NCBI GenBank assembly: GCA_013397845.1
Contig: VZTG01007409.1
Coordinates: 224,606 to 288,605, forward strand
DNA from: Melanocharis versteri
Lineage: Eukaryota; Chordata; Aves; Passeriformes; Melanocharitidae
Reading direction: 5' to 3'
DNA length: 64,000 bases
In this document: positions 26,650-37,784 of the stretch, piece after piece
Layout: the number at the start of each line of letters is the position of its first letter
How positions within the stretch are numbered: position 1 is the first letter of the stretch
Made by a program: the position numbers and the translations under genes
Notes under the pieces: generated by a model
The model's database searches: none
Told to the model about the DNA's origin: nothing
Seen by the model: the letters and a program-made list of their open reading frames with translations, nothing else

Positions 26650-27158
26650 ACTGGACAGAAGTGGAAGGTTACAGCATTGCTACACTTGGCAGAGAAGCAA
26701 TTGCTACTGGAATAGAGTGTCCAGTTCTAGTGCTCAGAATTTGTGATGGATGTGAATAATTTGGAGAAGGGTCAACGAAAAGCCATGGGAATGTTAAGGA
26801 CCTGGAAATTCTCCAGCAGTGCAATCTACTCAGCTTATCAACGTGATGACTTAAGGATAACTGGTCACGGTACATAAAACAGGACAAATAGCAAAGAGCT
26901 GTTCAGTCCAGCAGTCAGAGGTCTGACAATCTCGTCTGTCAAAAAGGTGAAGTTAAAACTCAAACACAAAATAAGGCACTTTTTTCTTGGCAATCCATTA
27001 AATTAATGGCTATATTCATTCACTGAAGAAGTGTGGTATCATGGGCAGTTTTTAAATCTAGATTGGGTGTGTCTCTAAAGGCAAGTTTACTTATCCTGGA
27101 GCAGAAATAACCCTGTGAGACTTGGTGGACTCTGTCATTGATGGGATCAGACTGGGTA
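26650..27158 (+). mobile_element. Ancient CR1 LINE 3' part (turtle/amniote type)
   Basis: Sense orientation and highly diverged: TCCAGTTCTAGTGCTCAGAA, GGAGAAGGGTCAACGAAAAG (end of ORF2), then CAGTTTTTAAATCTAGATTG, GTGTGTCTCTAAAGGCAAG and TGATGGGATCAGACTGGGTA, which match the layout of the old CR1 3' UTR. It runs up to the edge of the duplicated block. Confidence 0.6.
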
Positions 27159-27161
27159 TTT

Positions 27162-29286
27162 GAGCCCTGCTGCTCTTTATCTTTGACTGTATGGATATGT
27201 GCTCTGAGAGAGCTGGTTATCTGTATGGCATGACTCGGGGATGATGCTACCTTAGATCCGATAAGCAGCACAGCAGTGTTATTCTGGCTAATTAACCGTG
27301 TCACGCACAAGGGCCAGTCCATCATCTGTGGTAATGTGACTCTGCTGCTTCCCTTTCTGGAGCTGGTTCTACACAGTCCAGAGTTGTGCAGCTGTTTGAT
27401 GTATGTCCAGTTCAATGTAGACACTATGCAATTTTGTTTTCATGTATTAAAAAAAAGTGGTTGCAAAAAAGCGCTTCTCTCTTTAATGAAGGTAAAGTCA
27501 TTACTGTAACATGTATTGTGGTATTTTAAACCCTTTTATGTATCCAGACACCAGATATAGCTGAGACATTACAGAGTGTCTGGTTCCCTCTGCATATTAG
27601 CCACATTATGACACATTATTCCTGGTTTCCTTAGCTGTTTTTTGGCTCTGATGTTCCTATTTGTATCATTTAATGAGAAACATTGAACAGAGGATTTATT
27701 GTGACATTATGCATTGTGACTGAGAAGAGGAAATAGATGATGAGGAAATGAATAACTCTTCTGTGAAAAACTGTGAGATGACAAAAATCTAATGGAGACA
27801 TTTTCACAGTTGTTTGGAACTGTTTATCATATCAGTCAGTAGGTGAGTCATTGCACCAGAAACTCTCTCGCTCTTTATTTACTCCAGACAAATATTTGCA
27901 ACATGCAAGTAATTATTTGTATTGCTGGGTCTCATCCCTGGAATTTTCCAGAGACATTCTCTGATTCCGTGATACCTGTGTGGGCTAGGGGTGTATATTA
28001 TATACTCTGCCTTTAACAGGGGTTTCCTACATGTTGCAGTCACTTGGAACTTTACATCTTTCTAAAAAGGTGTCCCCAAACAATGCCAATACACATACAT
28101 ATGATGAAAACTCAAAATTAAAATTACAATGTTCTCACTAAATGCAAGCACAGAAACACTTCAATAATCTGAAAAATAAATAGGAATTATACACAAAAAA
28201 ATAGGTGAGAAGGCTGAGGGTGGGTGTTTAAATGGTGAACACTTATGTAGGTTAAGTCGTGGTAGACTAAGGGAGTAATCTGTATTTAAATTTTAGATAC
28301 CTTCTGAATTATTCTTCCTAAAGTAAATGCTTCTGTCTCTAGTCTACAGCAGTTTGTAAATAAGCCCTTAAATGTTCTTCACTTGCTGGGATTTGGTTTG
28401 GTCCTTAGGGCAATTTCAGTGGTTTCAAAGTAGATTAGTTTTGGAAGAAACAAAATCTATCTCCATTTGAAGTGTCCTCCAACGTGTGATGGGGATATTA
28501 GTGTGTGAACCTATGGAGTCCATGCCATGCCCAATGCATATCTGACAGATATGTAGCAATACAAAGCTGCTGAGAAATCTGTGTCATCTCAGAGTGGGTT
28601 TTGTGCTATATTGAGAGTCATGTGCTGTGACTGTGCTTTTTAAAACCTGAGGACCATGAGGTGCAGAATATAATCTACAGAGCACCTAGCTGCACCAGAA
28701 AATGTTCCCTCTGCCTCTGTCCTTTTTTTGTTCAGGAAGGTATTTCTGTTATAGTTTCATGTACTGAGTGAGCTGCTCATGTGGCAGCCCTGANCCTTTG
28801 AATACTGTTCAGTTCAGCACTGAGAATCCTGTCCCTTGCACACTAACAAGAAGCCATTTCTTCAGGCCCAGAACCTCCAGCTGACTGTGCTCAAAGTAGT
28901 AGCCACAACAGGGACACCAATTCTGCTCATCTTCTGCTTCAGAGAAAGGGATATCCCAGAAAACAGCTCTTTAACAGAGGTGTCTTGCTGGGATAGTCAC
29001 AGTGCCTGTAGGATTGTTTCCAGTCCTTCCTTATTGTGTCTCACCATCCACGTTGTCCAAACTCAGAGTGGGAAGGTAATTTCAGCAGAAGGCACCATAG
29101 AATCACTTGGATACAGCATGAACAGGAACAGAAAGAAGGGTCTGCTCAAAAGATCTGTATATTCAATGGTGGCTCGAGCAATGATGTGTTTGATTGACAT
29201 GAGACAGAAATAAAGACTAGCCTAGAGGTTGGACTTCAACTTTTCCTTTACCTTGTCTCACGTAATGTCCTTGTGAACAGCCTAAA
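27162..29286. repeat. First copy of a ~2.1 kb direct duplication
   Basis: 27162-28793 matches 29288-30919 at an offset of 2126, and 28950-29286 matches 30934-31270 at an offset of 1984. The copies differ by about 14 substitutions by eye, many of them clustered near 28.5-28.7 kb. A single N sits at 28794. The segment 28795-28949 is present only in this copy. No gene is recognised in the block. Confidence 0.95.
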
Positions 29287-29287
29287 N

Positions 29288-31270
29288 GAGCCCTGCTGCT
29301 CTTTATCTTTGACTGTATGGATATGTGCTCTGAGAGAGCTGGTTATCTGTATGGCATGACTCGGGGATGATGCTACCTTAGATCCGATAAGCAGCACAGC
29401 AGTGTTATTCTGGCTAATTAACCGTGTCACGCACAAGGGCCAGTCCATCATCTGTGGTAATGTGACTCTGCTGCTTCCCTTTCTGGAGCTGGTTCTACAC
29501 AGTCCAGAGTTGTGCAGCTGTTTGATGTATGTCCAGTTCAATGTAGACACTATGCAATTTTGTTTTCATGTATTAAAAAAAAGTGGTTGCAAAAAAGCGC
29601 TTCTCTCTTTAATGAAGGTAAAGTCATTACTGTAACATGTATTGTGGTATTTTAAACCCTTTTATGTATCCAGACACCAGATATAGCTGAGACATTACAG
29701 AGTGTCTGGTTCCCTCTGCATATTAGCCACATTATGACACATTATTCCTGGTTTCCTTAGCTGATTTTTGGCTCTGATGTTCCTATTTGTATCATTTAAT
29801 GAGAAACATTGAACAGAGGATTTATTGTGACATTATGCATTGTGACTGAGAAGAGGAAATAGATGATGAGGAAATGAATAACTCTTCTGTGAAAAACTGT
29901 GAGATGACAAAAATCTAATGGAGACATTTTCACAGTTGTTTGGAACTGTTTATCATATCAGTCAGTAGGTGAGTCATTGCACCAGAAACTCTCTCGCTCT
30001 TTATTTACTCCAGACAAATATTTGCAACATGCAAGTAATTATTTGTATTGCTGGGTCTCATCCCTGGAATTTTCCAGAGACATTCTCTGATTCCGTGATA
30101 CCTGTGTGGGCTAGGGGTGTATATTATATACTCTGCCTTTAACAGGGGTTTCCTACATGTTGCAGTCACTTGGAACTTTACATCTTTCTAAAAAGGTGTC
30201 CCCAAACAATGCCAATACACATACATATGATGAAAACTCAAAATTAAAATTACAATGTTCTCACTAAATGCAAGCACAGAAACACTTCAATAATCTGAAA
30301 AATAAATAGGAATTATACACAAAAAAATAGGTGAGAAGGCTGAGGATGGGTGTTTAAATGGTGAACACTTATGTAGGTTAAGTCGTGGTAGACTAAGGGA
30401 GTAATCTGTATTTAAATTTTAGATACCTTCTGAATTATTCTTCCTAAAGTAAATGCTTCTGTCTCTAGTCTACAGCAGTTTGTAAATAAGCCCTTAAATG
30501 TTCTTCACTTGCTGGGATTTGGTTTGGTCCTTAGGGCAATTTCAGTGGTTTCAAAGTAGATTAGTTTTGGAAGAAACAAAATCTATCTCCATTTGAAGTG
30601 TCCTCCAACGTGTGATGGGGATATTAGTGTGTGAACCTATGGAGTCCATGCCATGCCCAATGCATATCTGACAGACATGTGGCAATACAAGGCTGCTGAG
30701 TAATCCGTGTCATCTCAGAGTGGGTTTTGTGCTATATTGAGAGTCATGTGCTGTGGCTGTGCTTTTTAAAACCTGAGGACCATGAGGTGCAGAATATAAT
30801 CTACAGAGCACCTAGCTGCACCAGAAAGTGTTCCCTCTGCCTCTGTCCTTTTTTTGTTCAGGAAGGTATTTCTGTTATAGTTTCATGTACTGAGTGAGCT
30901 GCTCATGTGGCAGCCCTGAAAACAGATTTTTGNGATATCCCAGAAAACAGCTCTTTAACAGAGGTGTCTTGCTGGGATAGTCACAGTGCCCGTAGGATTG
31001 TTTCCAGTCCTTCCTTATTGTGTCTCACCATCCACGTTGTCCAAACTCAGAGTGGGAAGGTAATTTCAGCAGAAGGCACCATAGAATCACTTGGATACAG
31101 CATGAACAGGAACAGAAAGAAGGGTCTGCTCAAAAGATCTGTATATTCAGTGGTGGCTCGAGCAATGATGTGTTTGATTGACGTGAGACAGAAACAAAGA
31201 CTAGCTTAGAGGTTGGACTTCAACTTTTCCTTTACCTTGTCTCACGTAATGTCCTTGTGAACAGCCTAAA
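29288..31270. repeat. Second copy of the ~2.1 kb direct duplication
   Basis: It directly follows the first copy after a single N (29287). It has another single N at 30933, where about 155 bases of the first copy are replaced by 13 other bases. Ns at the seams and near-identity suggest unmerged allelic contigs, not a biological tandem repeat. Unique sequence resumes at 31271. Confidence 0.95.
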
Positions 31271-32777
31271 AAGTACCTAAACTATCTAAAAAGTAATCAC
31301 TCTAAGGTTTTTCTGAACTCATAATGTTCTAAAACCAACCTTAAGCAGGAGCTATCTCTGTCAAGCTCATAGATCATTTCAAGTAAGACTTAGCAAGAAT
31401 CATTTGTGCATGTGGTTCGGTTCAGCACTTTAGCAATTTTGGGCTGTTTATACACAGTGTACTTAAGGAATTGGATATGAAATAGAATCTGGAAGCAGTC
31501 TGGGACATGGTACTAGAATTCAAAACTGTCTTGATGAATCAGAGACCACTAAGGTGGTCTGTAACCATCAGAGTGAAACTTTGCAAAGGCAGTAGTATAT
31601 GCTGCTACAAGAAGCAAAGATCAGACTAATCTATAAAGATAATTTGAAGTTTTTATCATTGTAAAAAGAGAAAAATCTAATTCTGGGACATACTAAAAGG
31701 AGAATCGTGTATGATAAATATTTTGTAAAGTTCCAGTGTGAGATAACTGATCTTAATATCTTTTAAATATTGTGCTGTAGTTTGTCAGTGTCTATCATAT
31801 GCCTGTTAAAGCAAAATGACACAATCTTAAGTACTTACACTGCAGTTGCAGCTGCAAATCTATAATCCTATCTTACACAGAAGTCTGGCGGGTTTTTTTA
31901 ATGTGGTGTATATTTTCAGGAGTAATGAGTAATGTAAAAGTATATTGATATAAATGAAGTGAAGGAACTGACAAGTCTTGTCAAGGAGGGAGCCTTGAAG
32001 AGAAAATTCCTAATTGAAGTGGACAGTGTGCTCCCTCCTCCTGTTTAATTGCTATTAAGGAATGCATCTGCTTATCTTCATTAACTGTACTTGACATCTG
32101 TATATATGTGATGTGTGTTTCACAGCTTCCTTCCTGCTTTTCAAGAAGTGCAACAAAATCAAATCTTTCTGAACAACAGAATTACTACTTCAACATCACT
32201 CGAAATGCATACAATTGTTTATGGGACAAAATGGAGGAGAGTGTATACACTATCACTAGCATCACCTTACAAATAAAATATGCCTTTGCTCCTCACCCTC
32301 CAAAAGATGCACTAGGTTCATCTTATTTAATCAAGTTATAGAAAAAAAAAACCCCTATTCAGAAAAATAAATTCTTGAGAGATCAGGGCTTTATATTTCC
32401 TATACAATGAAAGAATAATGCAGTGAGAGGCACCATAACTTAATCTCTGTTGAAGGATATAAAAGACTAGACAAACCTCAGATAGTCCACAGAAAGAAGA
32501 CTTGCAGATTTTGAATATTTAAACTAAAAAGTAAACATACTTGCCCAGTATTATTAGCGCTATACCTGATATGCATTTGCCCACACTAAACTAAATTAAA
32601 CTAAACTAAACTAAACTATACTATTTTCTAAGAAAGTTCAACACATCTTTGTCTGCCAAATGTCCATTGATTTCAGCTGTCCAGCTATCTCACAATGAAG
32701 TCAGTTTTGGTGCATTATAAGAGGAGATTTCAAAAATATCCACGGAATACCAGCAGGTATTTATACACATCAGTGAT
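31271..32777. other. Intergenic DNA, nothing recognised
   Basis: No gene seen. It includes the CTAAA repeat at 32587-32620. Confidence 0.4.
32587..32620. repeat. CTAAA pentanucleotide repeat
   Basis: About six imperfect units of CTAAA. Confidence 0.85.
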
Positions 32778-32848
32778 ATCCTCCCAAGCCCTCTTTTCTC
32801 CAGGGTATGGAGTCCCATTTCTCTCAACCTCTCTTTATCTGCCAAATC
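32778..32848 (-). mobile_element. Small CR1 fragment, inverted relative to the next
   Basis: The plus strand shows antisense CR1: CCCTCTTTTCTCCAGGGTAT, then TCTCAACCTCTCTTTATCTG. About 100 bases separate it from the plus-strand CR1 at 32.95 kb. Confidence 0.55.
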
Positions 32849-32944
32849 CCCCAAAAGTACATTTAAGTAATTAGATACCTTAAAGCAAATATTGCCTGTT
32901 CTTTGTTGATTGTTTCAAACAAACACAATCAAATATATTGGAGA

Positions 32945-33232
32945 GGCACTGGAGAGGGATTATTTACAAGGGCACATAGTGATAGAAGAAGAGGGTACAG
33001 CTTTAAACTGAAACCACAGGCTTAGACTGGATATTAGGAAGAAATTCCTTTACGGTGAGGGTGGTGAGGCACTGGAACAGTTTGCTGAGGGAAGTTGTGG
33101 ATGCCCCATCCCTCAAAGTGTTCCAGACCAGGTTGGATGGGGCTTTGAGCAACCTGGTCTAGTAGAAGGGTAGAAGGTGTTCCTGCCTAGTGCTGTTTCC
33201 TTCCAACCCAAACCAGCCTATGAAATTTCTGA
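32945..33232 (+). mobile_element. CR1 LINE 3' end
   Basis: A sense CR1 3' UTR: GATTATTTACAAGGGCACAT, GGATATTAGGAAGAAATTCC, GTGAGGCACTGGAACAGTTT, TGTGGATGCCCCATCCCTCA and TTCCAACCCAAACCAGCCTA. The terminal octamer is degenerate. Confidence 0.92.
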
Positions 33233-33247
33233 ATATAAGCAAGCAAC

Positions 33248-33269
33248 TCTTTTTTTTTTTTTTTTTTTT
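33248..33269. repeat. Poly(T) run
   Basis: A homopolymer run of about 21 Ts just downstream of the CR1 copy. Confidence 0.85.
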
Positions 33270-35397
33270 AATACAGGCAATAAATGATGATGAATTTGTC
33301 ATACTTGTACAGTCAAATGGTTCAAACACTGAGTCTTGCCTTTTTATGTAGTTAACCCTCACTTAGGATCCACTTGCACGACAGCAAACTGACACTAGCT
33401 CAGTCTACCCAAGATTTGAGTTGAATAGAAGTTAGTCTGGTTTGCTCTGAAAGCAGTGCAACTACTTCAGCCTGAGCTTGGAGAACACTGATCTCTGCAG
33501 CTCATGGCTTTCTAAACTCAACCTTGTAGACATCCTTAATGCCTGTTCAAATATTTGAGCACTGTTTAACGAATTCCAGATCATAGTAAGTCTCTCCAAC
33601 TATACAAATAAATGATACAAAAAGATTTAAAAGCCTTTTAAAACATGTTTATAAAACTTAACAAAGTCAGTAAAAAAGGGGTGATTTAGATCCACTTAAC
33701 CTTGAGTTGACATATGCTTAAAGAAACTCTGAGATACTGATTTTACATTTAAATTTCACTTTTCATTCTGAAACACTCCCAAATACTCTACAAACTGGCA
33801 ACAGATTTGGGAGGCTCCTACTTTCTAGCATGGAAATGTGGTCACCTCCAGCATAAGGCAGAGCAGATGTCTCCATGCAGAGTGCAAAACTGAAGAGTGG
33901 GGCAGGATGCTCTGCTAACTCATGCTGCAAATTAGCAGGAAGAGAGAGGAACAGAGGAAACAGACTGTAATTATTTAATTTGGAATTTGGCCAAGACACC
34001 ATGGCTGGCATTCCTGCTCTTTTGTAAGAGTGCCATGAAATGTCATTCTACTACAGGTTTTGCAACTCATTGGGAAGACTGAAGTAAGGATGGTCAGACC
34101 TTGAAGAGATGGAAAATTTGGTTACTTCTAGCTGAAAGCTGTAAGCTCCTCAGTTCAGGCCAAAGCGCAGTAGAATGTGATTTGCACAGCAAATCACACA
34201 TGCTATATATTTCTTGTATTTTTCCTCCCAGCTATACCTTCTCTAGTTTTTTCAATATCTTTTATACTATGACAAATATCCTGACTTACGTAATATATGT
34301 ATATTTGTGTAGGTATTTACACACACACAGAAGTAAAAATGCATATATGCAGATATATTTATAGAGTAATTTAAAGGCATTTGACTTGCATATTATTACA
34401 ATATCAATTTATTCTTTTTCAGTCCACTAAAAATAATTTGTTGCATTCTTGCATAAACAGAGTGCATATGTAAGCAAATATTAAATGGCCGCACCTATTT
34501 GTGATATATTGTTCTTCCTCTGAAGGCATTTGTAAGCGAAATATCTCAGCCTCAGTATGAACATTTTTATAAAGACCAAATGCTTCCAAGATTCTAAATA
34601 ATGAGTTGCAAATATTAAGAAGCTTGCCATATTCTTTGTCTGTTTGTTCTTGAACATGAAATTTGGGCAAACAAATTTAACAAGAGAATTTAAGTAGTTA
34701 GTTTGACAGGAAGTGTCTTCATAACCTATGTGTAGGTGCTTGAAGCAGAGCATTAATGTCATGAGTCATTTCACAATCTCTTTTCATCTCCTATAAAAAT
34801 ACAAAGTTCTGAATTTTTTTGAAAAGTATCTTTTCTGTTGTCATAAAATGACCATAAAAGTTACATAATTTGATGCTATGAATTATTTAAATTATAAATT
34901 ATTAAAACCCCCAAATTATAAAAATATTCCTAACCAATTCTCTTTGGAATTTATGAATACCACTTAATAAATTTTTATACATATTTTCATTGCATTTCAT
35001 AGTTTAGCCATTCAGTATGAGTACTGCATGATTTGTCAGCATTTCAAACTTTTATTATTATAAACTGATATCCACATCAGGAAACAATAAAAATATTTCC
35101 ATCAGTGCTCAGTGGTCTTTATTGTTAATGCTAATGAACACAAAGTTTAAGAATGCAATAGACAAGTCCAATGGTTAGGCAGATACTCACAGTTTGTATG
35201 AGTGACATACATAGCTCCCATTACTCATATTATGGCATGAACTAATGTAAAATTGTCTCCAAATATATTAAAACCTCCTTAAAATTCAAAATATGAGATT
35301 AAAGTGATAAAAGACATTAAAAGTGGTGTGTTTGTGTTTTTTTTTTAAAGACAGTGGGCTGCATTTTGTTCAGACTGCTTTGGTTTTTAAAAAATTC
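33270..35397. other. Intergenic, very AT-rich DNA
   Basis: No gene recognised. Short TA/CA-rich stretches occur near 34296-34365. A further minus-strand AATAAA lies at 35118-35123. Confidence 0.45.
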
Positions 35398-35649
35398 TTT
35401 ATTTAATTGAAAACTTTTTCAGATAAAACTAATGAAAAACATTCTGTATACCACACAATTTACAGGTATAAATATATAAATACGTATGCATTCTTATCTA
35501 TGAACACATATCAAAAATGTATGCACGTGGTTACTGGATGTGTGGTAGTTCCTCGAGACCAGTGAAGCCAAATTTGTAGGACATGCCGCCTGCTGTAGGT
35601 GCATTCCAGGAAGAAGCTTCCTGTATCTTTGGCAAGATCCAGTCTGGTC
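35398..35649 (-). other. Candidate terminal exon on the minus strand, 3' of EDNRB
   Basis: A GTGTTCACAG acceptor ends at 35650. From 35649 two frames stay open. The phase-0 frame runs 51 codons to TAA at 35494-35496; the frame offset by two bases runs 38 codons to TAA at 35531-35533, beginning PDWILPKIQEASSWNAPTAG and ending GLEELPHIQ. An AATAAA on the minus strand (35398-35403) lies about 90-130 bases further on. The segment is less AT-rich than its surroundings. I do not recognise the protein. Because EDNRB exon 6 ends in phase 0, this could be an alternative last exon of EDNRB, or the last exon of a non-coding or unknown gene. Short open frames like these can occur by chance. Confidence 0.3.
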
Positions 35650-37778
35650 CTGTGAACACGCATTAGCAATTATGATGCTTGTTCCAGTTTAATTTAAAAA
35701 AAAAAAAAAATCCAGTTTGCTTGAAATCTGCCATTTCACTTGCAGCTCCAACTAAAATTTATCAAATCCACCAGTTTTAGTTTTGTTAACTTGGCCTGTT
35801 TCTCCCCTGCTCCTGCAAAGGCTGCATGTGTTGAATCCATTTATCTGGGGAAGATGTGAGCTGCCTGGGGATTTGTCATTATTCTTTGCCCTGATAGCTT
35901 CAAATGAGAGCCATTGTCTGACTCCCTCGGTTTCACCATTGATCTGTTTCTTCAGGGTAATCCGGTGTGTGAGTTATTCACACAAACTTTGGGAAATGAA
36001 GATCGTGAAAAGGTAAAAGGGCAACAAATGCTTCCCCTCATCCAGCTCACCCAAGAGCAGAACAAGTAGAAACAACTTCTGGAGGACATGGTTTCTGAAG
36101 AAGGTCTGGTTACCCTTATTCCTTATTAATGTGTCCTTTCAGGTTTTACTGGGTTTCGGGATTAGACTCCCACTTTTATCCAAAGCACTCCTCTAGGATG
36201 GCTAAGCAGGATGCAAAGTTTTATAGCAACACTGAAGATACTTAGTGATAGGTATCATATAGATATTGATGTGTCTTGCTACTTGCCACACTGTACTTTA
36301 AAATTCCTTCCAGGTACTACCTCCCACAATCAGGACAGCCTTGGATTGTCACGGTGATTTTATGAAGGTTTAGGATACTTTTCATTGCAATAGATTTTTC
36401 TTACTGATAGTAAGAAAAAGGGCAGGGGGTGTGGTGCCTTTTCACTAGTGAGGGCGAGCTTTGGGACCTCCTGCATAGCTAAATAACAGCAGGAAGACTG
36501 ACAAGACCAAAGAGATGGCAGGGCTTTATTTAATGACAGCACTTTTAAGTCCTTTTGTTTGCCTTGGTCTTCTGAAGTGTTCAGCAACTTGGCTTAGAAA
36601 CTTAAACCCAAGAGCACAGCATGTACATGGAGAACCCCGTTACCTTCTTGAGCAGAGTACAAGAAGGTGGTGGTCAGAGCAGCAGGCATCAGGAAAGTGC
36701 AATACAATGTGAACCACTCTGTGGACCAGACCCAGCCACAGGTTACCAGTTGGAGCATCCTGCTCCACCAACACCAGAGTGCCAAATCTGCCCTTCTCAT
36801 GAGCGGTCAGAGTAAGTCAGTGTTTGAAGAACACAAGAGATGTGTACATGCACGCTGCTGGGAAAGTTCTAGCATGTTTAGAAAACTGACAGCAAGCTGC
36901 AGTTATGGCCTACCTGTAAGAAGGCTGTAGGATCTTAAAAGAAATATGCAAAATGTGCTTCTTCATAATGTGTGGTTGGTGAAGACCTCGGACCATAGCA
37001 CAAGATAAAGGGAAAGGAAGTGAAGAGGCCATGAGAGGTACTAAGTACAACATTTACTTACAAGGGATTTCATCTCCACAGGTGCTCCAAGCACAGGAAA
37101 CTTGTAACTATGTGCTAAAGGTCCTGGGACCATGAAAAAAGACGAATCTATGTGGATACAACAGGCCACCAAGTAAACAGAAGGAAACTTAACTATTTGG
37201 AACAAAACAGCAGTAGCATCAAACACATTTTGGGATGCACAGATGCCACAAGCAAATAAAGTTATGTATTTGACCAGTTACAGCATATTCAGTCTGATAC
37301 AGTTTCCCACTGCTTCAAGAAAGGTAAATTGAAATATACACAAAACTACACTGCCAGCATACAAACGGATGATGGTTTTCATGTGGCATATGCCAACGTT
37401 GAGTGCATACACTTCTCAATTAGTGAACTAAAAGCTTCTTGCCGTTTATTTGTGATGCCCCAAACACAAGAGAATTTGTGACTATATAAGGGTGTGTAGA
37501 GAACAGATTGTGACTGACATTCTGAGCAAAAACAAGCAGAGCAAAGATAGGCACGATTGTTCCAATAAACACCAGACAATTTTGCAATGCACATGCAAGT
37601 CTGAACTCTCTCCAATTTTCAAACAGCTATATAAAACCATCCCGCCCAAAAGCTTTGATATTTAGATTAGGATTGCTTACTTCTTTTTACATCACTGTCA
37701 CTGTTTAACAGTTAAATGGGACCCCCTAGGAGAAAAGAGGTCAGACGTCTTTCTGTAATGAATCAAAACTACAAATAT
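35650..37778. other. Intergenic DNA between the candidate exon and the EDNRB 3' UTR
   Basis: Open frames on both strands at 36.5-36.9 kb have no recognisable motif. If the candidate exon at 35.4-35.65 kb belongs to EDNRB, this is intronic. Confidence 0.4.
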
Positions 37779-37784
37779 TTTATT
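37779..37784 (-). terminator. EDNRB: Candidate distal EDNRB poly(A) signal
   Basis: A canonical AATAAA on the minus strand (TTTATT on the plus strand), the furthest of several before the sequence loses UTR character. The nearer signals at 40550, 39549 and 38757 are equally canonical, so which is used cannot be told from sequence. Confidence 0.35.

Noticed and set aside
36515..36930. Several overlapping open frames
   Set aside because: At first I suspected a small mitochondrial-protein retrocopy, but no motif held up in any frame.
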